In this document: positions 32,402 to 40,836 of the stretch, one piece after another
Layout of the letters: each line of letters begins with the position of its first letter
How positions within the stretch are numbered: position 1 is the stretch's first letter
Assembly (NCBI GenBank): GCA_050633465.1
Contig: JBOEGO010000011.1
Coordinates: forward strand, 62,001-126,000
Origin: UBA3069 sp050633465
GTDB lineage: Bacteria; Pseudomonadota; Alphaproteobacteria; Rhodobacterales; Rhodobacteraceae
Reading direction: 5' to 3'
DNA: 64,000 bases
The notes under the pieces: generated by a model
The model's input: only the letters and a program-made list of their open reading frames with translations
The model's database searches: none
What the model was told of the DNA's origin: nothing
Made by a program: the position numbers and the translations under genes

Positions 32402-34444
32402 ATGACAGGCATGACTGACGACGCATTGGTGGTGTTCACCCCTTCGGGCAAACGCGGGCGCTTTGCGCTGGGCACGCCGGTGTTGACGGCGGCGCGGCAG
32501 TTGGGTGTGGATCTTGATTCCGTCTGCGGCGGGCGTGGCATCTGTTCGAAATGTCAGGTCACCCCGTCATATGGCGAATTTCCCAAACACGGTGTGACCG
32601 TGCGCGATGGTGCCCTGTCGGACTGGAACGCGGTGGAACAGCGGTATCAGGACAAACGCGGGCTGAAACCGGGGCGGCGTTTGGGCTGTCAGGCCAGCGT
32701 GCAGGGCGATATCGTGATTGATGTGCCCCCCGAAAGCCAGGTCCACAAACAGGTGGTGCGCAAGGCCGCAAGTGCGCGCACCATGGTGATGGACCCCGCC
32801 ACGCGGCTTTATTTCATCGAGGTGGATCAACCCGATATGCATGAACCCACCGGCGATCTGGAGCGCGTGATCCGCGCCCTGTCGCAGCAGTGGCAGATTG
32901 ATAACGCCTGGGGTGATCACAGCCTGCTGGGCCGTTTGCAACTTGTCCTGCGCAAGGGCAACTGGCAGGTCACCGTCGCCCTGCACCGTGACCATACCGA
33001 TGATGCGCCGCGCATTGTCGACATCTGGCCCGGTCTGCATGACAGCCCGCTATATGGCATCGCCGTCGATCTGGGGTCGACCACCATCGCCGCGCATCTG
33101 TGCAGCCTGACCGATGGCAGCGTGCTGGCATCATCGGGCATCATGAACCCGCAAATCCGGTTCGGCGAAGACCTGATGAGCCGCGTGTCCTATGCCATGA
33201 TGAACCCCGGCGGTGACGCCGAAATGACCCGCGCCGTGCGTGATGCGCTGAATACCCTATGCGCCGAACTGGTGACTGATGCAGGCATCCCCGCGCAAGA
33301 GGTGCTGGAAATGACCGTGGTCTGCAATCCGGTCATGCACCATCTGTTGCTGGGGATTGATCCGGTTGAACTGGGTCAGGCGCCGTTCGCGCTGGCCACC
33401 TCATCCTCGCTGGCGCTGGGCCTGCGTGATCTGGACATTACCGCCCTGAACGCCCGTGCGCGTTGCTATATCCTGCCCTGTATCGCGGGACATGTCGGTG
33501 CCGATGCCGCTGCCGTTGCCCTGTCGGAACAGCCCGATAAATCCAAAGATCTGGTGCTGATCGTCGATGTCGGCACCAATGCCGAAATCCTTTTGGGCCA
33601 TGAAACCCGTGTGCTGGCCTGTTCTTCGCCCACCGGCCCTGCATTTGAGGGTGCGCAGATTTCATCGGGCCAGCGCGCCGCCCCCGGCGCCATTGAACGC
33701 GTTGAAATCGACCCTGTGACCAAGGAACCGCGCTTTCGCATCATCGGGTCTGATCTGTGGTCCGACGATCCCGGTTTCGACGCTGCCACCGCTGCCACGG
33801 GCATCACCGGCATCTGCGGGTCCGGCATAATCGAGGCCGTGGCCGAAATGCGCATGGCCGGAGTGCTGGACGCCAAGGGGCTGATCGGATCGGCCGCACA
33901 AACCGGCACCCCGCGCAGCGTCGCGACGGATCGCACCCATGAATACCTGATCCATGACGCCAGTGCGACAGGCGGGCCGCGCATCACCGTGACCCAGGGC
34001 GATATCCGCGCCATCCAGCTGGCCAAATCCGCGCTATACGCAGGTGCGCGCCTGTTGATGGATGAAATGGGCGTGGACAAGGTCGACCGCGTGGTGCTGG
34101 CCGGTGCATTCGGCGCACATATCAGCCCCAAACACGCCATGGTGCTGGGCATGATCCCCGATGTGCCGTTGGATCAGGTGTTCAGCGCAGGCAATGCCGC
34201 CGGCACCGGCGCGCGCATCGCGCTGTGCTCACTGGCGGCGCGCGATCAGATCGAGGCGACCGTGCATCAGATCCACAAGGTGGAAACCGCGATTGAACCC
34301 AAATTTCAGGAACATTTCGTTAACGCCAACGCCATCCCCCATGCCACCGATCCCTTCCCTGAACTCGCCAAAATCGCCCCCCTGCCCGATGTCAGTTTCA
34401 ACACACGTGGCGCGGAATCGGGCGGCCGCCGCCGCCGAAGGTAA
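32402..34444 (+). CDS. ASKHA-domain ferredoxin protein (corrinoid activation/RACo-like)
   Basis: 680 aa. The N-terminal [2Fe-2S] ferredoxin domain has the ligands CGGRGICSKC plus the later cysteine in RLGCQA (about residue 95). A linker domain follows, then a large actin-like ATPase region (DUF4445): YGIAVDLGSTTIAAHLCSL, LIVDVGTNAEILLGHE, and TGICGSGIIEAVAEM. Such proteins reductively reactivate oxidised cobalt in corrinoid methyltransferase systems at the cost of ATP. No corrinoid protein, MtbC-like or methyltransferase gene is in the window. Start at 32402 (AGGA upstream); 32411 is an alternative. Confidence 0.85.
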   Translation: MTGMTDDALVVFTPSGKRGRFALGTPVLTAARQLGVDLDSVCGGRGICSKCQVTPSYGEFPKHGVTVRDGALSDWNAVEQRYQDKRGLKPGRRLGCQASVQGDIVIDVPPESQVHKQVVRKAASARTMVMDPATRLYFIEVDQPDMHEPTGDLERVIRALSQQWQIDNAWGDHSLLGRLQLVLRKGNWQVTVALHRDHTDDAPRIVDIWPGLHDSPLYGIAVDLGSTTIAAHLCSLTDGSVLASSGIMNPQIRFGEDLMSRVSYAMMNPGGDAEMTRAVRDALNTLCAELVTDAGIPAQEVLEMTVVCNPVMHHLLLGIDPVELGQAPFALATSSSLALGLRDLDITALNARARCYILPCIAGHVGADAAAVALSEQPDKSKDLVLIVDVGTNAEILLGHETRVLACSSPTGPAFEGAQISSGQRAAPGAIERVEIDPVTKEPRFRIIGSDLWSDDPGFDAATAATGITGICGSGIIEAVAEMRMAGVLDAKGLIGSAAQTGTPRSVATDRTHEYLIHDASATGGPRITVTQGDIRAIQLAKSALYAGARLLMDEMGVDKVDRVVLAGAFGAHISPKHAMVLGMIPDVPLDQVFSAGNAAGTGARIALCSLAARDQIEATVHQIHKVETAIEPKFQEHFVNANAIPHATDPFPELAKIAPLPDVSFNTRGAESGGRRRRR

Positions 34445-34540
34445 GGCGGGGTCGCGCGCCCGCCTCCGGTTTTGGTCGTGCCACCCTTCTGTGTTCGCCC
34501 ATAACGCATCACGGCCCAGCCCCACCCCCACACTCAGATA

Positions 34541-34569
34541 TTGACGACCGCCCCCAACCCGACTAAATC
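34541..34569 (+). promoter_or_regulatory. Promoter of tRNA-Gly
   Basis: TTGACG (34541-34546), a 17-nt spacer and TAAATC (34564-34569), 10 nt before the mature tRNA 5' end: a well-placed sigma-70-type promoter. Confidence 0.65.
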
Positions 34570-34579
34570 CCCACCCAAC

Positions 34580-34653
34580 GCGGGTGTAGCTCAATGGTAG
34601 AGCAGCAGCTTCCCAAGCTGAATACGAGGGTTCGATTCCCTTCACCCGCTCCA
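34580..34653 (+). tRNA. tRNA-Gly (anticodon CCC)
   Basis: 74 nt with encoded CCA. Acceptor GCGGGTG/CACCCGC is perfectly paired; D-arm GCTC/GAGC; anticodon loop TTCCCAA gives CCC, reading GGG; T-arm GAGGG/CCCTT closes with a G-T pair and the loop TTCGATT is standard. The top anticodon-stem pair (27-43) is G-A, a mismatch, the other four pairs being normal. Close to the E. coli glyU sequence. Confidence 0.95.
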
Positions 34654-34659
34654 AACTTC

Positions 34660-34701
34660 CCCAAAATCCCTCCGGCCTGTCCCAAAATCCCTCTGGCCTG
34701 T
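34660..34701. repeat. Tandem duplication of a 21-nt unit after tRNA-Gly
   Basis: CCCAAAATCCCTCYGGCCTGT occurs twice head to tail (34660-34680 and 34681-34701; one C/T difference), with the first bases of a third copy following. It starts 7 nt after the tRNA CCA. Looks like slippage in the tRNA trailer. Confidence 0.8.
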
Positions 34702-34848
34702 CCCAGATACCACGCAGCGGCCTGTAATATGGCCGCCATGGTCCGACAACCGCCGCGCCATATTCCACCATGCGGAACCCGCATTCGCAGGGCTGGCATG
34801 TTGCGCCGCGCCGCGCTATGTCTGATGCCAGATACGGAATGCGCCCCA

Positions 34849-35925
34849 ATGAATACCGCCATTATCCTTGCTACCGCCTGCCTGACGCTGATCGGGGGGC
34901 TGGGTGGTATCCTTGCCGCAAAACTGGGTGTGCCGCTGCCCTATATGATGGGGTCGATGGTGACGGTTGCCGTGGCCGCCACGCTGTTTCGCCAGCATTT
35001 TCCGGCGGATTACAAATTTCCCCAATCCTTCCGGCTGATTTTCATTGCGGCGATCGGGGTGATGATCGGCGCACAGGTCACCGCCGATCTGATTGGCATG
35101 ATCCCGTCGATGGCGCTGTCATTCGCCGCAATCACCCTGTTTGTGCCCCTGGCCCATGGCGGAAATTACCTGATATTCCGCCACCTTGGCCGGTATTCCC
35201 CGCCCACCGCGTTTTACTGCGGCACCCCCGGCGGTCTGATGGAATCACTGGCCATGGGCGAAGAGGCAGGCGCCGATATCGCCACCCTGACCATGCAGCA
35301 ATTCCTGCGCATCGTGCTGGTGATTTCCATCGTGCCGATTGGCCTGTCGCTCTGGGTTGGCGCGCCGGTGGGCAGCTCGGGCGGGCAGTCGCTGTCACAT
35401 ATGGCGGCGTTTGATTTTCACACCCTGCCCTTTGTTCTGCTGACCGCGCTGGCCGGTCTGGGCATTGGCAAACTGATCCGCCTGCCTGCGTGGCAACTGA
35501 CCGGCCCGCTGTTCGCCGCCGCCGTGATCAGCGCCACAGGGCTGATGGAACTGGACCTGCCGGTCTGGATGATTTCGCTGTGTCAGGTGGTGCTGGGGGT
35601 GTCGCTGGGCACGCGGTTTGGCGGGCTGACCCCGTCGAAACTGGCGCGGGGCATGGGGCTGGGGGTGATCTCGGTCGGCTATATGCTGGGGCTGGGCGCG
35701 GGGTTTGTGCTGCTGCTGCGGCTGGTGCTGGATATGCGGTTTGACGTGCTGTTGATCAGCTTTGCCCCCGGCGGCGTCACCGAAATGGCGCTGGTCGCAC
35801 TGTCGCTGGCCGCCAATCCTGCCTTTGTCACCGCGCATCACATCTGGCGCATCATCCTGACCGTGATCGAAATCGCCCTGCTGTCAAAATTCCGCCCCTT
35901 CCCACCCGCCAACAATCCCGACTAG
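34849..35925 (+). CDS. AbrB-family membrane protein (GntR-duplication domain)
   Basis: 358 aa integral membrane protein with about ten hydrophobic helices in two similar halves, as in the AbrB/ammonia-monooxygenase-named family (Pfam AbrB). The two repeats are recognisable by KLGVPLPYMMGSMVTV and the matching RLPAWQLTGPLFAAAVISAT, and by YCGTPGGLMESLAMGEEAGA versus SFAPGGVTEMALVALSLAAN. Family function is unsettled (proposed transporter or regulator). The ATG at 34849 is the last before the first helix; earlier codons would cross the tRNA. Confidence 0.85.
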   Translation: MNTAIILATACLTLIGGLGGILAAKLGVPLPYMMGSMVTVAVAATLFRQHFPADYKFPQSFRLIFIAAIGVMIGAQVTADLIGMIPSMALSFAAITLFVPLAHGGNYLIFRHLGRYSPPTAFYCGTPGGLMESLAMGEEAGADIATLTMQQFLRIVLVISIVPIGLSLWVGAPVGSSGGQSLSHMAAFDFHTLPFVLLTALAGLGIGKLIRLPAWQLTGPLFAAAVISATGLMELDLPVWMISLCQVVLGVSLGTRFGGLTPSKLARGMGLGVISVGYMLGLGAGFVLLLRLVLDMRFDVLLISFAPGGVTEMALVALSLAANPAFVTAHHIWRIILTVIEIALLSKFRPFPPANNPD

Positions 35926-36045
35926 GTGCAAAACCTGCTTGCCTGCCTGCTTCACCCGCATATAGTTATATCCCATAACTTTTGACAGACACGCCTGCGG
36001 GCGTTATCTGAACACTTGTTCATATATCGGGGAGGAGAAACCCAC

Positions 36046-36801
36046 ATGCGTATCCAAGACACCGCCGCCGTGATCACCGGCGCCGCCTCGGGCCTGGGCG
36101 AGGCAACAGCCCGCCTGCTGCGCGAAAACGGCGCAAAGGTCACCATCCTTGACCGTCAGGTCGAACGCGGCCAATCCGTCGCCGCCGAAATCGGCGCAAC
36201 CTTTGTCGAAACCGATGTCACATCCGAGGATAGCGTGAAAAACGCCATGGCCACGGCCAGCGCCGCCATGGGCAAAATCAACGCCGTGATCAATTGCGCA
36301 GGCGTCGGCACGGCGGAAAAAACACTGGGCAAGGACGGGCCACATAATTTTGACCACTACAAACGCGTGCTGGATATCAACCTGATCGGGTCGTTCAACG
36401 TCGCCCGCCTGGGCGCGGCTGAAATCGCCAAAAACGAACCGGCTGACGATGGCCAGCGCGGCGTGATCATCTCGACCGCATCAATCGCGGCATTTGATGG
36501 CCAAAAGGGCCAGGTCGCCTATGCCTCGTCCAAGGCGGGGATCGCGGGCATGTCCCTGCCCATGGCCCGCGACCTGTCGCGCGAAGGCATCCGCGTCATG
36601 GCCATCGCGCCGGGCATCTTTATGACGCCGATGCTGGCCGGTCTGCCCGAAAACGTGCAGCAACAACTGGCCGCCGATGTCACCTGCCCCAAACGTCTGG
36701 GCGATCCGCGTGAATATGCGTCCCTCGCGAAATTCATCATCGAATGCGGCTATCTGAATGGTGAAACCATCCGCATTGATGGCGCGCTAAGAATGCAGTA
36801 A
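36046..36801 (+). CDS. Short-chain dehydrogenase (3-hydroxyacyl-CoA dehydrogenase type)
   Basis: 251 aa. Rossmann motif GAASGLGEATA (TGxxxGxG type), NAG-like VINCAGVGTAE, and the catalytic S-Y-K triad ISTASIAAF with VAYASSKAG. FDGQKGQVAYASSKAGI and the C-terminal FIIECGYLNGETIRIDGALR resemble the HSD17B10 / 3-hydroxy-2-methylbutyryl-CoA dehydrogenase group. The ATG at 36046 has a strong GGAGGAG ribosome site. It ends just before a terminator. Confidence 0.88.
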   Translation: MRIQDTAAVITGAASGLGEATARLLRENGAKVTILDRQVERGQSVAAEIGATFVETDVTSEDSVKNAMATASAAMGKINAVINCAGVGTAEKTLGKDGPHNFDHYKRVLDINLIGSFNVARLGAAEIAKNEPADDGQRGVIISTASIAAFDGQKGQVAYASSKAGIAGMSLPMARDLSREGIRVMAIAPGIFMTPMLAGLPENVQQQLAADVTCPKRLGDPREYASLAKFIIECGYLNGETIRIDGALRMQ

Positions 36802-36820
36802 ACCCTTGCGGTAAAACAAC

Positions 36821-36848
36821 AAAACGCCCGCATCACAGCGGGCGTTTT
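36821..36848. terminator. Bidirectional intrinsic terminator between SDR and selO
   Basis: AAAACGCCCGC (36821-36831) pairs with GCGGGCGTTTT (36838-36848); T-runs on both strands, placed between convergent stop codons. Confidence 0.85.
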
Positions 36849-36870
36849 CACTTGAAACCTGCGCAATGGC

Positions 36871-38283
36871 CTAGGTGCCGCAGAATGTCGCCTCGACCTC
36901 CTCGTGGGGTTCGGGCGGGCGGGTGAATGCCTCGGGCGGGGTGTCATAGGGATGCAAAGCCGCCGCCAGAAGCGCATGAAACGGGGCCTCGTCGCCATTC
37001 ACCGCCGCCACAATCATCTGTTCCACCAGATGGTTGCGCGGGATCATCAGCGGGTTGGCGGCGCGCATCACCGCCTGCGGTTCGGGTTCGGCCTGCAACC
37101 GCTGGCGCCACGCCCCCTCCCATGCGTCAAACAGCGCCGGATCACTGAACTGGTCACGCGGCTTGCCATTGGCCATGGCCGCGAATGTATTGGTGAAATC
37201 CGCGCGCCCTGCGGTCATACGGTCCAGCAGATCAGTGATCAGCGCCGCATCATCCGCCCCCGCATCCGCCAGCCCGATCTTGCGGCCAAACGCACGCCGC
37301 CACTCGGCTGCGATCAATTCGGGCATGGCATGAACGGCGGCGGTATAGGGCGCCAGCGCGCCCTCGGCGTCATCCTCCAGCACCACCAGACAGGATGCCA
37401 GCTGCGCCATATTCCAGACAATGATTTGTGATTGATTATCATAGGCATAGCGCCCCTGACGGTCGATCGAGCTATAGACCGTTTGCGGGTGATACACATC
37501 CATAAACGCCGCTGGCCCGTAATCAATGGTTTCGCCCGACAGCGATGTATTATCCGTGTTCATCACCCCGTGAATGAACCCCAGCGCCCCCCAGGACGCC
37601 ACCAGCCGCGCCTGCCGTGCGATCACCTGTTGCAGCATCTCCAGCGGGCTGCCGGCATCGGGATAATGGCGCGCACGGGTGTATTCATACAGGCGGCGCA
37701 CGGCGTCATAATCCTGCCGCGCCGCAAAATATTGAAAACTGCCAACACGGATATGGCTGTCCGCAACCCGCGCCATAACCCCGCCGGGCAGCGGCCTGTC
37801 GCGGTAAACCGTATCGCCCGTGGCCACAGCGGCCAGGGCCCGCGTGCTCGCAATCCCCGCCGCATGCATGAACTCCGACAGGATATATTCGCGCAGCACC
37901 GGCCCCAACCACGACCGCCCGTCGCCACGGCGCGAATAGGGCGTCGGGCCGGAGCCTTTCAACTGGATATCGCGCCGCTGGCCGCTGCGGTTCACCACCT
38001 CGCCCAGCAACAGGGCGCGCCCGTCCCCCAGCTGCGGCGAAAACCCGCCAAACTGATGCCCGGCATAGACCTGCGCCAGCGGCGCGGCCCCGTCAGGCAG
38101 GGCATTCCCACCAAAAACCGCAGCCTTTTCAACGGCATCGCCGCCCGAAACGCCCAGTTCACCGGCCAATGCATCATTCCACACAATCAGGCGCGGCGCC
38201 GACACAGGCGTGGCCACCTGCCGCGTGAAAAACTGCGGCGGCAGCCTGGCATAGGTGTTATCAAACGGGATGTTCAGCGGCAT
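36871..38283 (-). CDS. selO: Protein adenylyltransferase SelO
   Basis: 470 aa pseudokinase-fold enzyme that transfers AMP to Ser/Thr/Tyr of target proteins in redox homeostasis. Diagnostic segments: QLKGSGPTPYSRRGDGRSWL (nucleotide binding), GAALRE-like GPVLREYILSEFMHAAGI, FIHGVMNTDNTSLSGETIDY, and DNQSQIIVWNMAQLA. The protein ends CGT, with a cysteine at the antepenultimate place held by selenocysteine in human SELENOO. ATG 38283 has GGAAAG upstream. It lies downstream of a GNAT and a nucleoside hydrolase in the same direction. Confidence 0.95.
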   Translation of the reverse strand: MPLNIPFDNTYARLPPQFFTRQVATPVSAPRLIVWNDALAGELGVSGGDAVEKAAVFGGNALPDGAAPLAQVYAGHQFGGFSPQLGDGRALLLGEVVNRSGQRRDIQLKGSGPTPYSRRGDGRSWLGPVLREYILSEFMHAAGIASTRALAAVATGDTVYRDRPLPGGVMARVADSHIRVGSFQYFAARQDYDAVRRLYEYTRARHYPDAGSPLEMLQQVIARQARLVASWGALGFIHGVMNTDNTSLSGETIDYGPAAFMDVYHPQTVYSSIDRQGRYAYDNQSQIIVWNMAQLASCLVVLEDDAEGALAPYTAAVHAMPELIAAEWRRAFGRKIGLADAGADDAALITDLLDRMTAGRADFTNTFAAMANGKPRDQFSDPALFDAWEGAWRQRLQAEPEPQAVMRAANPLMIPRNHLVEQMIVAAVNGDEAPFHALLAAALHPYDTPPEAFTRPPEPHEEVEATFCGT

Positions 38284-38362
38284 ATGAATGGATCTTTCCG
38301 GCGGTTTCAGCACTTGGGCAACAGCCCCTAACCTAGGCCGTCAGGGGCAAAAATCCACCCCC

Positions 38363-38809
38363 TCAGAACACCCGCACCATGCGCGCATCCGCATCATCCG
38401 CCACAAACCCCGCCTTGCCGAACAGCTTTTGCCCGCGGGTATTGTCGCGCCCGATTTGCACATGCAATGCCCGCACCCCGTGCTGGCCAAGCGCAGGCAA
38501 CAGGCCGAACAATACCTCGGTGCCCATGCCGCGCCCGCGAATGGCCTCGCGAATCCAGAACGTGTCAATCCGCCCCTCGATGCCGCCCCGCGCCACCGAC
38601 CAGCCGAACGACACCACCAGAAACCCCACAGGGCTGCGGCGCGGCCCGATCAGATAGGCCACCCCATGCGGCACCCCCTCCAACAGCGGCTCCAATGCGG
38701 CGCGGCACTCTTCCTCGTTCTGGCTCACCCCATGATGCGCGTGACAGGACATGACCATCGGCAACAGCCGGTCCAGATCATCGGGGTTGGCAATATGTAA
38801 CGCGGTCAT
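38363..38809 (-). CDS. GNAT family N-acetyltransferase
   Basis: 148 aa, standard GNAT length. VGFLVVSFGWSVARGGIEGR and DTFWIREAIRGRGMGTEVLF give the central sheet and the acetyl-CoA pyrophosphate loop (RGRGMG), then LHVQIGRDNTRGQKLFGKAG closes the fold. The substrate is unknown. Its ATG overlaps the nucleoside hydrolase stop by 4 nt, so the two are coupled; selO follows 79 nt later. Confidence 0.9.
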   Translation of the reverse strand: MTALHIANPDDLDRLLPMVMSCHAHHGVSQNEEECRAALEPLLEGVPHGVAYLIGPRRSPVGFLVVSFGWSVARGGIEGRIDTFWIREAIRGRGMGTEVLFGLLPALGQHGVRALHVQIGRDNTRGQKLFGKAGFVADDADARMVRVF

Positions 38810-39744
38810 AGTCGCGCCAACCGTTCGGTCAACAGATCAAAAAACCCGTCCGCATCCAGCCCGCCCATGAACTGCGCATTGGGCTTGCGCGTGGTCACGC
38901 CCCACCAATCCGCCACGGTCATGCCCATGGTCAGTTCCGATCGCGTTTCGATTTCCACATTCACATGCCGCCCGGTGAACAGCTCGGGCCGGATCAGATA
39001 GGCAATCACACAGGGGTCATGCAGCGGCGCACCCGAACTGCCGTATTTTTCGCGGTCATAGCGTTCGAAAAATTCGGTCATCCGGGCCACGGCCTCGCCC
39101 ACGGGGGTGCCAATGGCGCGAAACGCCGCGTTGCGCGCCCCCGTTACCAGCGCCTGATGGGTCACATCCAGCGGCATCACCACAATGTCAACGCCGGATT
39201 TGAACACAATATCAGCGGCTTGCGGGTCGACGTAAATGTTGAATTCCGCGGCAGGAGTGATATTGCCCACCTCGAAATAGGCGCCCCCCATCAGCACGAT
39301 CTGCCTGATCCGCGTGGCAATATCAGGGGCCTTTTCCAGCGCCATGGCGATATTGGTCAGCGGCCCCAAGGGGCACAGGGTGACCGAATGCGGCGGCTGG
39401 TCGCGCAGGGTATCAATGATGAAATCCACCGCGTGCTGCGCCTGTAACGGCATGGTCGGGTCGGGCAATACCGGCCCGTCCAACCCCGATTTTCCATGCA
39501 CATGCTCGGCCGTGACCAGATCACGGCCCAATGGCCGGTCACAGCCCGCAAACACCGGCACATCCGCCCGCCCGGCCAATTCGCAAACAATACGCGCATT
39601 GCGTTCGGTCAGCGGCAGCGGCACATTGCCCGCCACCGCCGTGATGCCTAAAACCTGCAATTCGGGGCTGGCCAGCGCCAGCAAAATGGCCACGGCGTCG
39701 TCCTGCCCCGGATCGGTGTCGATGATGATCTTGCGCGGTTCCAT
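38806..39744 (-). CDS. Inosine/uridine-preferring nucleoside hydrolase
   Basis: 312 aa. The calcium-binding N-terminus KIIIDTDPGQDDAVAILLAL is diagnostic, with EFNIYVDPQAADIVFKSG and the late HDPCVIAYLIRPELF. Family role: hydrolyses the N-glycosidic bond of ribonucleosides for base salvage. The ATG at 39744 gives the standard length. First gene of a three-gene minus-strand unit with the GNAT and selO. Confidence 0.94.
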   Translation of the reverse strand: MEPRKIIIDTDPGQDDAVAILLALASPELQVLGITAVAGNVPLPLTERNARIVCELAGRADVPVFAGCDRPLGRDLVTAEHVHGKSGLDGPVLPDPTMPLQAQHAVDFIIDTLRDQPPHSVTLCPLGPLTNIAMALEKAPDIATRIRQIVLMGGAYFEVGNITPAAEFNIYVDPQAADIVFKSGVDIVVMPLDVTHQALVTGARNAAFRAIGTPVGEAVARMTEFFERYDREKYGSSGAPLHDPCVIAYLIRPELFTGRHVNVEIETRSELTMGMTVADWWGVTTRKPNAQFMGGLDADGFFDLLTERLARL

Positions 39745-39859
39745 GTGGCCTCCTGCTTGCGGCGTGACAGTGGCCTTTAGGGCGCAGATTGTCCATGCGA
39801 TTACTGCACGCACAGGTGGATTCTTGCCCGTCCCGCGCCGCCGTGGCAACCTCGCGCGG

Positions 39860-40753
39860 ATGGACAAGAAAATATACATTCACGCGGGCGCGCACCGCAC
39901 CGGCACATCCAGCCTGCAAATGTGTCTGGCAGAAAATGCCGATACCTTACAGGGGCTTGGCTATGATCTGGCCTATCCCACACGCGACGGCGCACCGGGG
40001 CGCGGGCTGGCCCTGCGCCTGCCACGGCCCCGCGATGTCGGGGCCAAGGGGCTGTCGCTGCGCCCCTTCATCCGCAAGACCCGCAATGAACTGGACCAGA
40101 TCAGCCCCGATGCCACCCGCGCCCTGATCCTAAGCGAGGAAAACATCCCCGGCCCGATGCGCAGCTTTTATGCCGGTAAATTCCTGCCCGCCGCCAGCCT
40201 GCGCGCCCATGCCCTGCGCCGCGCCCTGCCCAATCCGCCCGCGCATGTGCTGTTCGTCACCCGCAGCTATGATGCGCTGTTCGTCTCGGCCTACCGCAAA
40301 CGGGCCGAGGATAACGCCTCGCGCCCCTTTGCCGAACTACGCGATACATTGGCCACCATCACCGGCGGCTGGGTTGATGTCATCACCGCCCTGCGCGACG
40401 ATCTGAAACCCGCGCAACTGACCGTGCTGGATTACGCCGCGCGCGGCTCCAGCCCGCAATTGCTGACCCGCCTGATCCCCGATCTGGCAGGGACGGACCT
40501 GCACGAACCCGCCCGCACGGTTAACCTGTCCGCCACGGACAAGGCACTGGAAATACTGCAAAAACGCTATCACGCGGGAGAGGAGCTTTCCCGCCCCGAA
40601 TGGCAATCCGTGATCGCGAAACACAGCGACACGCGCGAGGATCGCGGCTTTGCCGCCTTCACCCCCGAACAGGCGCAAACCCTGCAATCGCGCTATGCCA
40701 ATGATCTGGACCAGATCGAAACCCTTGACGGGGTCACCCTGATCCGCGGCTGA
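39860..40753 (+). CDS. Sulfotransferase-like / P-loop protein of unknown acceptor
   Basis: 297 aa. It starts MDKKIYIHAGAHRTGTSSLQ; HAGAHRTGTSSLQ is a P-loop of the sulfotransferase type. VLFVTRSYDALFVSAYRKRA resembles the PAPS 3'-phosphate motif (RxxxxLFVSxYR). The rest is not recognised. It stands alone, divergent from the nucleoside hydrolase. Length and P-loop differ from the shorter sulfotransferase-like protein at 24139, so they are not simple paralogues. Confidence 0.68.
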   Translation: MDKKIYIHAGAHRTGTSSLQMCLAENADTLQGLGYDLAYPTRDGAPGRGLALRLPRPRDVGAKGLSLRPFIRKTRNELDQISPDATRALILSEENIPGPMRSFYAGKFLPAASLRAHALRRALPNPPAHVLFVTRSYDALFVSAYRKRAEDNASRPFAELRDTLATITGGWVDVITALRDDLKPAQLTVLDYAARGSSPQLLTRLIPDLAGTDLHEPARTVNLSATDKALEILQKRYHAGEELSRPEWQSVIAKHSDTREDRGFAAFTPEQAQTLQSRYANDLDQIETLDGVTLIRG

Positions 40754-40836
40754 TCCCGCTGGCCGTCAGGCCCAGCCAAGCCAGCGCGACGGCCACAGCG
40801 TGGCCCGAGCAAGGGCTTTCCTACTCCGCCGCCGCC

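Noticed and set aside
34660..34701. CRISPR-like repeat
   Set aside because: Only two head-to-tail units with no spacers; a simple tandem duplication. No CRISPR array seen anywhere in the window.
34229..34849. 206-aa minus-strand open frame
   Set aside because: It runs antisense through the tRNA-Gly gene and the end of the ASKHA gene and includes the 21-nt tandem repeat; no coding support.
40761..40794. Inverted repeat GGCCGTC/GACGGCC after ispG
   Set aside because: 20-nt loop and no T-run; could be chance in GC-rich DNA.
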